Shown here: positions 1 through 3,299 of the stretch, piece after piece
Position numbering within the stretch: position 1 is the first letter of the stretch
How the letters are laid out: each line of letters begins with the position of its first letter
Notes under the pieces: generated by a model
What the model was told of the DNA's origin: nothing
The model's input: the letters and a program-made list of their open reading frames with translations, nothing else
Database searches by the model: none
Source: an uncultured Clostridia bacterium
Lineage (GTDB): Bacteria; Bacillota; Clostridia; Christensenellales; UBA1242
DNA length: 7,479 nt
Direction of reading: 5' to 3'
Assembly (NCBI GenBank): GCA_947631485.1
Contig: CANRLJ010000039.1
Location: 1-7,479, forward strand
Program-made: the position numbers and the translations under genes

Positions 1-74
1 GGTGACCCCGACGGGATTCGAACCCATGATACCGCCGTGAAAGGGCGGTGTCTTAACCGCTTGACCACGGGGCC
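1..74 (-). tRNA. tRNA-Glu (anticodon UUC)
   Basis: Read on the minus strand, a full cloverleaf folds. The acceptor stem pairs 68-74 with 4-10 (one G-U). The D stem is GTC/GAC. The anticodon stem is CCGCC/GGCGG around the loop CTTTCAC. The T arm carries the TTCGAAT loop. Anticodon UUC lies at plus-strand bases 39-41 and reads glutamate codons. Base 3 is the discriminator A and bases 2-1 are CC, so a genomically encoded CCA end probably continues one base beyond the window. A matching minus-strand promoter lies at 93-122. Confidence 0.96.
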
Positions 75-92
75 AAATTTAGAGACGATGTA

Positions 93-122
93 AGTATAAA
101 CTAAACTACGCCTTAAAGTCAA
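93..122 (-). promoter_or_regulatory. Promoter of tRNA-Glu
   Basis: On the minus strand there is a -35 box TTGACT (plus-strand 117-122), an 18-bp spacer and a -10 box TATACT (93-98). Transcription would begin near base 86, about a dozen bases before the mature tRNA 5' end. It is back-to-back with the comF promoter. The AT-rich stretch between the two -35 boxes (123-139) could act as an UP element for both; that last point is inference. Confidence 0.6.
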
Positions 123-139
123 GTATTTTTCGAAAAAAT

Positions 140-169
140 TTGACTTGATTTTTTGAAAGATGTTAAAAT
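140..169 (+). promoter_or_regulatory. Promoter of comF, extended -10
   Basis: The -35 box is TTGACT (140-145), the spacer 18 bp, and the -10 box TAAAAT (164-169) preceded by TG at 161-162, giving TGTTAAAAT. The same nine bases recur at the rpoZ promoter. Transcription would be expected to start about seven bases after the -10, at or near 176, which is also the first base of the furthest-upstream in-frame start of comF. Confidence 0.55.
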
Positions 170-175
170 TTCATC

Positions 176-1009
176 GTGAATAAACGAGATAGTTATGTTT
201 TCAGGGCAAGGTTGCATAAAGCCTTCAAGGGCGTTGGCGAGTGGATGAATCATCTGCTTTTTCCGGATGATATAAAATGTATTTTCTGCGGAGACGACAT
301 TTCAAACTTTTATGACAAACCGTATTGTGAAGATTGTGAAAAGACACTGCCGCTTAATGATGGACATGTTTGCAAAGTTTGTGATATGCCAATCAAGGCG
401 GATGAAGAGGTTTGCGATTTTTGCAAGAAGGAAAAGAAGTTTTTCGAACGCGCATTTTGCCCTTTTATATATGAAAAGGAAGTCAAAAACAAAATTCTTG
501 CCTTTAAGGACAGTAACAAGAGATATCTTTCAAAGGGCTTTGCCATTTTGATTGCAAAACGAATTTTGTCTGCAAACATAAACATAAATTACATAACCTA
601 CATACCAATGTCGGCAAAGGGCGAAAAGAGAAGGGGTTTCAATCAAGCCAAACTGCTTGCGGAAGAGATTGGAAAAATTTTGCATAAACCTGTTGTTTGC
701 TTTTTCAATAAGGACAAGGATTTTGAAAAGCAAAAGTCTTTGACCTACAAAGAAAGACAGGCGGCAATGATTGGCATGTATTCCTTAAAAGAGGCAAACA
801 TAAAGCGCACCGACAATGTTTTGATTGTTGATGATGTCATCACAACCACCGCAACAGTAAATTATTGTGCAGGTCTGTTGCATCCAAAGGTGAACAAGGT
901 TTATGTTTGTGCAGTTGCAAGGACAAATCACAACCCAATCAATGAAATTTCGGTTTCAAATCAAAAAAAATTGGAAAAAGAACTTAAAAAAAGAAAAAAT
1001 AAAAATTAA
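176..1009 (+). CDS. comF: ComF family protein (zinc ribbon plus phosphoribosyltransferase domain)
   Basis: The protein (277 aa) has two zinc-ribbon Cys sets in its N-terminal part: C35/C38 with C51/C54, and C66/C69 with C80/C83. A type I phosphoribosyltransferase domain follows. It contains the family segment IPMSAKGEKRRGFNQA (about 143-158) and a PRPP-binding loop VLIVDDVITTTAT (215-227) with the paired D219 and D220. In transformable bacteria ComF helps move incoming single-stranded DNA through the cytoplasmic membrane machinery. Many non-competent species also keep it, and its enzymatic substrate is not established. The start is uncertain: GTG at 176 has no Shine-Dalgarno and coincides with the predicted transcript start, while ATG at 245 (residue 24) would give 254 aa beginning just before the usual LLFP...CxxC segment. 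The C-terminus is a lysine-rich, probably disordered tail. No competence genes are adjacent; the gene appears monocistronic. Confidence 0.9.
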   Translation: MNKRDSYVFRARLHKAFKGVGEWMNHLLFPDDIKCIFCGDDISNFYDKPYCEDCEKTLPLNDGHVCKVCDMPIKADEEVCDFCKKEKKFFERAFCPFIYEKEVKNKILAFKDSNKRYLSKGFAILIAKRILSANININYITYIPMSAKGEKRRGFNQAKLLAEEIGKILHKPVVCFFNKDKDFEKQKSLTYKERQAAMIGMYSLKEANIKRTDNVLIVDDVITTTATVNYCAGLLHPKVNKVYVCAVARTNHNPINEISVSNQKKLEKELKKRKNKN

Positions 1010-1119
1010 AGCACAAATCAAAACAAGCCCGTAAATACGGAAGGAAAATTGTTTTTCAAAAGGCAAAAAAATAATTTAAAAATATTTTTTAAAAATTTTA
1101 GAATTTTTTGTCAAATCGT

Positions 1120-1148
1120 TTGGAATTTTGAAATTTATGTGATATTAT
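1120..1148 (+). promoter_or_regulatory. Promoter of the pilin-like gene, extended -10
   Basis: The -35-like box is TTGGAA (1120-1125, four of six consensus bases), the spacer 17 bp, and the -10 box TATTAT (1143-1148) with an upstream TG (1140-1141), giving TGATATTAT. Transcription would start near 1155, leaving a leader of about 70 bases before the ATG at 1227. Confidence 0.5.
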
Positions 1149-1195
1149 AGACTTGTAATCAAATAAAGACGCATAATTGTCGTTTAAATTTGAAA

Positions 1196-1214
1196 CAATA
1201 ATTTTGAATTATTG
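1196..1214 (+). promoter_or_regulatory. Leader hairpin ending at the Shine-Dalgarno of the pilin-like gene
   Basis: A perfect 8-bp stem, CAATAATT (1196-1203) with AATTATTG (1207-1214), closes on a three-base TTG loop. The last paired base, G1214, is the first G of the GGAGG ribosome-binding site. In RNA this would place a stem directly against the SD, where it could limit or assist ribosome loading. The stem is all A-U except one G-C pair, so it is not very stable. Confidence 0.45.
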
Positions 1215-1218
1215 GAGG
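1214..1218 (+). promoter_or_regulatory. Shine-Dalgarno GGAGG deciding the start at 1227
   Basis: GGAGG lies eight bases before ATG 1227. An in-frame TTG at 1212 would overlap this SD and has none of its own, so the true start is taken as 1227. Confidence 0.85.
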
Positions 1219-1226
1219 TTAAGAAT

Positions 1227-1658
1227 ATGTTTTCAACATTATTAGCACAAACTATAACTTCTTGGCAAGGGTTATTTGATGAAGGTGGTCCACTTGCAGG
1301 AACAGCTTACGGAAAGTGGGTTCCAAGTCTTTTGACCGTTTTATCAACTGTTCTTTGGGTTGTTTTGGCGCTTGTTGGTGCTGCTGGCGGAATTTATGCA
1401 ATCTATGTTGGCATCAAAATGGCAAGAGCAGACAGTGCAGAACAGCGTGATGAAAACAAAAAACGTATGATAAACATCATCGTTGCTATTGTTGTCACCA
1501 TCGTGCTGATTATTTTCTTCAATGTGTTCCTTCCTATGATTATTGGCGCATTTACAAGCGGAACAAATTGGGATGACCCAAATAAGAAGGTAGAAGATGA
1601 AGGAGTTGTTAGAACAATTCTTACAGCAGGAAAGATTTTGTTACGATTTCCACTATAA
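1227..1658 (+). CDS. Small two-helix membrane protein, TrbC/VirB2 pilin-like
   Basis: The product is 143 aa. A short N-terminal segment (1-30) precedes a long hydrophobic stretch (about 31-63, ending IYAIYVGIKMARA), a charged loop rich in D, E, K and R (about 66-80), and a second hydrophobic helix (about 81-109). The charged C-terminal tail (111-143) contains WDDPNKKVEDE. Two helices joined by a short charged loop, with a GIK-type motif after the first, is the architecture of TrbC/VirB2-type pilin subunits of type IV secretion and of related small proteins in Firmicutes and Mollicutes. This assignment rests on architecture, not a diagnostic catalytic motif. No canonical signal peptide or secretion ATPase is seen. 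The gene stands alone with its own extended -10 promoter, a strong SD and a downstream terminator, so it is probably well expressed. It could instead be an unrelated small membrane protein. Confidence 0.6.
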   Translation: MFSTLLAQTITSWQGLFDEGGPLAGTAYGKWVPSLLTVLSTVLWVVLALVGAAGGIYAIYVGIKMARADSAEQRDENKKRMINIIVAIVVTIVLIIFFNVFLPMIIGAFTSGTNWDDPNKKVEDEGVVRTILTAGKILLRFPL

Positions 1659-1665
1659 TTTGAGT

Positions 1666-1685
1666 TAACTCCTCTCAAAGAGTTA
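1666..1685 (+). repeat. Small hairpin after the pilin-like gene
   Basis: TAACTC (1666-1671) pairs with GAGTTA (1680-1685) across an eight-base loop. TAACTC is also the right part of the perfect palindrome GAGTTAACTC at 1662-1671. No T tract follows directly, so this is not a terminator by itself. It may protect the mRNA 3' end together with the terminator just downstream. Confidence 0.35.
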
Positions 1686-1691
1686 TAATAA

Positions 1692-1726
1692 AAAAAACAA
1701 GTGTTCCCCTTTTCACTTGTTTTTTT
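1692..1726 (+). terminator. Rho-independent terminator of the pilin-like gene
   Basis: AAAAAACAAGTG (1692-1703) pairs with CACTTGTTTTTT (1714-1725) across a ten-base loop, and the T run follows within the right arm. The matching A run on the left makes it potentially bidirectional. The GC part of the stem is short. Confidence 0.75.
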
Positions 1727-1744
1727 ATTCGCGGGGACAACTGA

Positions 1745-1813
1745 GGTGAAAACTACGCTGGTGGCTCGTTTTGCCCTTTTGGCAAAAGCATCGCATTAAC
1801 GCTTGTTTTCACC
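1745..1813. repeat. Long imperfect palindrome, hairpin 1 of a second repeat type
   Basis: GGTGAAAAC (1745-1753) is matched by GTTTTCACC (1805-1813) as outer arms. Inside, TTTTGCC (1769-1775) pairs with GGCAAAA (1781-1787) around a CTTTT loop. The open reading frames crossing it on both strands are short and low in complexity, so no gene is called. Part of the left arm (GTGAAAAC, then TACG, TGG, GTTTTGC) recurs at 1830-1858, which suggests a degenerate repeat family. Confidence 0.5.
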
Positions 1814-1819
1814 CTCTTC

Positions 1820-1862
1820 TTGCGCCGAGTGAAAACCGCACTACGTTGGCGGTTTTGCGCAA
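1820..1862. repeat. Hairpin 2 related to the 1745-1813 palindrome
   Basis: AAAACCGC (1832-1839) pairs perfectly with GCGGTTTT (1849-1856) around a nine-base loop. The stem extends with TTGCGC (1820-1825) pairing GCGCAA (1857-1862), after a six-base bulge on the left side. No T tract follows, so a plain intrinsic terminator is unlikely. Confidence 0.5.
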
Positions 1863-1890
1863 TCGTTTTAGAAGGTCTTTGCGGGCTCTG

Positions 1891-1918
1891 AGATGTTTCG
1901 CTTACGCTCAACATGACA
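1891..1918. repeat. Half copy (right arm) of the 54-bp palindromic repeat
   Basis: It carries only the right arm of the family, from AGATGTTTCGCT to CTCAACATGACA, with no left arm upstream. It differs from the arm of the full copies mainly by one extra base in the middle (CTTACGCTC against CTTCGCTC). It is the outermost recognisable member of the upstream cluster. Confidence 0.75.
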
Positions 1919-1944
1919 ACAAAAATGAGGTTTTTCATGCTCTC

Positions 1945-1979
1945 TCATCCTGAACGAAGTGAAGGATCTCTGCCATCCT
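1945..1979. repeat. Half copy (left arm) plus a short end fragment
   Basis: Bases 1945-1969 match the left arm of the full copy at 2057 from TCATCCTGAACG to GGATCT. The right arm is missing. Instead a second partial left end (TGCCATCCT, 1971-1979) follows, as if further copies had been inserted and then lost. Confidence 0.7.
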
Positions 1980-1992
1980 AATGTCTGCTCTC

Positions 1993-2046
1993 TGTCATCC
2001 TGAGTGGAACGAAGGATCTAGATGTTTCGCTGCGCTCAACATGACA
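1993..2046. repeat. Full 54-bp near-palindromic repeat, copy B
   Basis: It begins TGTCATCCTGAG and ends CTCAACATGACA, with the centre at ATCTAGAT. It is 54 bases long and differs from copy C at six positions, five of them inside the left arm (GAGTGGAACG in place of GAACGAAGTG). Ten bases separate it from copy C in the same orientation. Confidence 0.85.
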
Positions 2047-2056
2047 TGGTTGGGTT

Positions 2057-2110
2057 TGTCATCCTGAACGAAGTGAAGGATCTAGATGTTTCGCTTCGCT
2101 CAACATGACA
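2057..2110. repeat. Full 54-bp near-palindromic repeat, copy C
   Basis: The two 27-base arms are self-complementary at 21 of 27 positions around the central ATCT/AGAT. The outer TGTCAT/ATGACA ends and the CGAAG/CTTCG blocks pair, with two-base mismatches next to them. In RNA or single-stranded DNA it would form a long hairpin with small internal loops. I recall similar TGTCATCCTGA...GAAGGATC repeats from many unrelated bacterial genomes; this is memory, not a search. Confidence 0.88.
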
Positions 2111-2120
2111 ATAAAAAATA

Positions 2121-2157
2121 CTCAACATGACAATGAGGAAACGCTCAACATGACAAC
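2121..2157. repeat. Two right-end fragments of the palindromic repeat
   Basis: CTCAACATGACAA (2121-2133) and CGCTCAACATGACAAC (2142-2157) are copies of only the last dozen or so bases of the element. They lie side by side just upstream of the lipoprotein gene. Confidence 0.7.
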
Positions 2158-2172
2158 AAGAAGGTTTTTCTG

Positions 2173-2202
2173 TTGTATAATTTCTTCTTTGTTATTTATA
2201 CT
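2173..2202 (+). promoter_or_regulatory. Possible promoter(s) of the lipoprotein gene
   Basis: Two overlapping readings exist. TATAAT (2176-2181) is a perfect -10 box, but the best -35-like match is ATGACA (2150-2155) inside a repeat fragment, 20 bases away, which is longer than usual. Alternatively TTGTAT (2173-2178), an 18-bp spacer and TATACT (2197-2202) would start transcription at about 2209, the ATG itself. Confidence 0.4.
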
Positions 2203-2208
2203 ATTTAT

Positions 2209-2703
2209 ATGAAATTTGTCAAAAGTCTTGGGCTGTGTTTATGTTTTATGGCTGTCATATTGTGTTCTGGTTGCGGGGAAAAGGAACTTTCTTCTGCAAA
2301 CGTCTTTCGTGATGATGCTCGTACCGGTGGAACGCTTTCGTTTGTCTATGACAAGGACGACAGAGTGATTTACATAGGCGGGGAGGACGAATACATCCAA
2401 TACTCTTCGGCTGACGAAGAACGAGGTTTGAGTGCAGGAAATCGCGTTGGGCTGAAGGTGGTTGCGCCAGACGAAAAACTTGACTTAAATGAATCAAGGC
2501 TTGAAATGAACAAGGTTGTTTACAGCGGTGGCAGTTTTTTGGAGAGTGAAAACGGCGAAAAACAAAGGTTTTTTGTGATTAAACCACTTTTTTCTGACAA
2601 GGTGAGAGAGGTTTCTTTTAAGGTTTGTTGGCAGGATGGCACAAAGGAGCAAACATACAAAGTTGTTGTTAAAGACGGCACAAAGTTTTTGGAGAAGGAA
2701 TAA
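2209..2703 (+). CDS. Putative lipoprotein of unknown function
   Basis: The product is 164 aa from ATG 2209. The N-terminus has two lysines, then a hydrophobic segment (about 6-19) and ILCSGC, with C22 as the probable lipidated cysteine. The lipobox is imperfect because Cys, not Leu, sits at position -3. The mature part begins GEKELSS and is hydrophilic, with alternating patterns suggesting beta strands (about 42-58 and 85-158). It shows no catalytic motif that I recognise. It would be exported and anchored on the outer face of the membrane. A TTG at 2173 would extend the frame by 12 residues, but it lies on or upstream of the likely promoter and disrupts the signal peptide. No SD precedes 2209. 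The gene is bracketed by repeat clusters in opposite orientation and shares no operon with its neighbours. Confidence 0.65.
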   Translation: MKFVKSLGLCLCFMAVILCSGCGEKELSSANVFRDDARTGGTLSFVYDKDDRVIYIGGEDEYIQYSSADEERGLSAGNRVGLKVVAPDEKLDLNESRLEMNKVVYSGGSFLESENGEKQRFFVIKPLFSDKVREVSFKVCWQDGTKEQTYKVVVKDGTKFLEKE

Positions 2704-2717
2704 TGCCGCACTGCCGA

Positions 2718-2750
2718 TTGTCATGTTGAGCGCTTTTATTGTCATGAGCG
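2718..2750. repeat. Two end fragments of the palindromic repeat, inverted orientation
   Basis: TTGTCATGTTGAGCG (2718-2732) and the shorter TTGTCATGAGCG (2739-2750) are reverse complements of the right end of the family. They mirror the two fragments at 2121-2157 on the other side of the lipoprotein gene. They begin within 15 bases of the lipoprotein stop codon and may be transcribed with it. Confidence 0.7.
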
Positions 2751-2758
2751 TTTCTTGT

Positions 2759-2815
2759 TGTCATGTTGAGCGAAAGCGAAACATCTATATCCTTCGGCAA
2801 AGCCTCAGGATGACA
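2759..2815. repeat. Full-length palindromic repeat in inverted orientation, variant arm
   Basis: This 57-base copy starts TGTCATGTTGAGCG and ends CTCAGGATGACA, the reverse of copies B and C. Its GGAT-side arm is a distinct version (CCTTCGGCAAAGCCTCAGG in place of CCTTCACTTCGTTCAGG). That version contains its own small GGC-AAA-GCC hairpin. Confidence 0.82.
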
Positions 2816-2822
2816 AGGAAAG

Positions 2823-2878
2823 GGATGACAAAGAGAGATCCTTCACTTCGTTCAGGATGACAAGGGGATGGATGACAA
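2823..2878. repeat. Inverted half copy and end fragments of the repeat
   Basis: A half copy occupies 2836-2862 (AGATCCTTCACTTCGTTCAG, then GATGACA). It is the exact reverse complement of the left arm of copy C. It is flanked by lone GGATGACA ends at 2823-2830 and 2871-2878. The cluster ends about 35 bases before the rpoZ promoter. Confidence 0.72.
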
Positions 2879-2912
2879 ACAGGACAAATCTTGAAAAAAT
2901 TTGGAAAAAGGC

Positions 2913-2941
2913 TTTACTTTTTGTCTTTTTTGTGTTAAAAT
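2913..2941 (+). promoter_or_regulatory. Promoter of rpoZ, extended -10
   Basis: The -35-like box is TTTACT (2913-2918), the spacer 17 bp, and the -10 box TAAAAT (2936-2941) with TG at 2933-2934. The extended -10, TGTTAAAAT, is identical to that of comF. Transcription would start around 2948, giving a leader of only about 23 bases. Confidence 0.55.
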
Positions 2942-2945
2942 CTTT

Positions 2946-2967
2946 AAGAATTTTAAGGAGAATTCTT
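2946..2967 (+). promoter_or_regulatory. Hairpin displaying the rpoZ Shine-Dalgarno in its loop
   Basis: AAGAATT (2946-2952) and AATTCTT (2961-2967) are perfect complements. The eight-base loop TTAAGGAG between them contains the whole SD AAGGAG (2955-2960). With a transcript start near 2948, at least five pairs (GAATT/AATTC) would remain at the very 5' end of the mRNA. Whether it acts in translation, mRNA stability or neither is unknown. Confidence 0.4.
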
Positions 2968-2970
2968 GTT

Positions 2971-3171
2971 ATGATGATTGAACCACCTATTGACACCCTT
3001 ACAGAAAAAGCAGGCGGAAACAAATATGTTTTGTCAATCTTGGCTGCTAAACGCGCAAAGGAAATTGAAACCACAAGAAGAGCAGAACTTGCAACTGCTG
3101 ACAAAAAATCAATCTCATTGGCTTTGGATGAGATTTATGAAGGAAAGGTCGTTCCAAGCGATATAGACTAA
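2971..3171 (+). CDS. rpoZ: DNA-directed RNA polymerase subunit omega
   Basis: The product is 66 aa, about the length of Firmicutes omega. The N-terminal MIEPPIDTLTEKAGGNKYVL, followed by SILAAKRAKEIE (22-33), is the conserved omega core that contacts the beta' subunit. KKSISLALDEIYEGKV (45-60) matches the family's second conserved block. Omega is a small cytoplasmic subunit that helps assemble and stabilise the polymerase. ATG 2971 is preferred over the adjacent ATG 2974 because AAGGAG ends ten bases before it. A longer upstream reading of the frame would run through the repeats and the promoter and is rejected. In many Firmicutes rpoZ lies between gmk and coaBC upstream of priA. Here it is a single-gene unit with its own promoter and terminator, still next to priA. 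Confidence 0.93.
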   Translation: MMIEPPIDTLTEKAGGNKYVLSILAAKRAKEIETTRRAELATADKKSISLALDEIYEGKVVPSDID

Positions 3172-3198
3172 ATCAAGTTGCACACAACTTGATTTTTT
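3171..3198 (+). terminator. Rho-independent terminator of rpoZ
   Basis: AATCAAGTTG (3171-3180) pairs perfectly with CAACTTGATT (3185-3194) around a CACA loop, and the T run extends to 3198. The stem starts on the last base of the rpoZ stop codon. Confidence 0.9.
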
Positions 3199-3227
3199 AT
3201 TGCTCAACCTCGTTTTAAAAAATTTGT

Positions 3228-3256
3228 TTGTGAAAATTGTGGCGTTATGTTATAAT
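3228..3256 (+). promoter_or_regulatory. Promoter of priA, extended -10
   Basis: The -35-like box is TTGTGA (3228-3233), the spacer 17 bp, and the -10 box TATAAT (3251-3256) with TG at 3248-3249, giving TGTTATAAT. The predicted start is near 3263. The end of the -10 box lies inside the left arm of the palindrome at 3254-3283. Confidence 0.6.
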
Positions 3257-3283
3257 TCTACTGTAAAAATTTGCAGTAGAATT
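3254..3283. promoter_or_regulatory. Perfect inverted repeat over the priA promoter and start site
   Basis: AATTCTACTG (3254-3263) and CAGTAGAATT (3274-3283) are perfect 10-base complements with a ten-base AT-rich spacer. The right arm runs into a T tract (3282-3288) and then the SD. The arms span from the -10 box to about +21. Transcripts starting near 3263 would lack the left arm. The repeat could therefore be an operator, or a terminator acting only on transcripts reading in from upstream. Confidence 0.55.
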
Positions 3284-3288
3284 TTTTT

Positions 3289-3293
3289 AGGAG
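3289..3293 (+). promoter_or_regulatory. Shine-Dalgarno AGGAG supporting the TTG start of priA
   Basis: AGGAG lies six bases before TTG 3300. The nearby GTG at 3295 is out of frame. Translation from TTG gives an N-terminus (FAKVIIDQDAKALDREFEYE) of the usual PriA form. Confidence 0.85.
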
Positions 3294-3299
3294 CGTGGA

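Larger units (their letters stand above)
1010..1226 (+). other. AT-rich intergenic region between comF and the pilin-like gene
   Basis: No gene is seen here. The first half holds a small perfect palindrome, CCGTAAATACGG (1030-1041), and a very AT-rich run with imperfect dyad symmetry (about 1071-1100). That run might end comF transcription, but it lacks a convincing GC stem plus T tract. The second half carries the promoter and leader of the next gene, listed separately. Confidence 0.5.

Noticed and set aside
1155..1226. Riboswitch or T-box in the leader of the pilin-like gene
   Set aside because: The leader is only about 70 bases, very AT-rich, and shows none of the conserved cores (for example T-box or SAM elements); only a simple hairpin is seen.
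1753..1953. Overlapping open frames on both strands (about 60 codons each) between the pilin-like gene and the repeat cluster
   Set aside because: They run through hairpin and repeat sequence, lack an SD, and have compositions expected from palindromic DNA, not protein.
1891..2157. Possible CRISPR array, because of repeated units with short spacers
   Set aside because: Copies are fragmentary and of unequal length, the spacers are about 10-25 bases and irregular, and no cas genes are nearby. The unit itself is near-palindromic throughout.
2636..2860. Plus-strand open frame overlapping the end of the lipoprotein gene and the downstream repeats
   Set aside because: It overlaps a better-supported gene in another frame and its second half is translated repeat sequence.
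2805..3104. Minus-strand open frame of 99 codons covering rpoZ
   Set aside because: rpoZ on the other strand matches a known family over its full length with SD and terminator; the antisense frame is a shadow.
3254..3288. Second rpoZ terminator as the sole explanation of the palindrome
   Set aside because: A strong terminator already lies at 3171-3198, and this palindrome overlaps a good priA -10 box, so an operator or insulator role is kept open instead.
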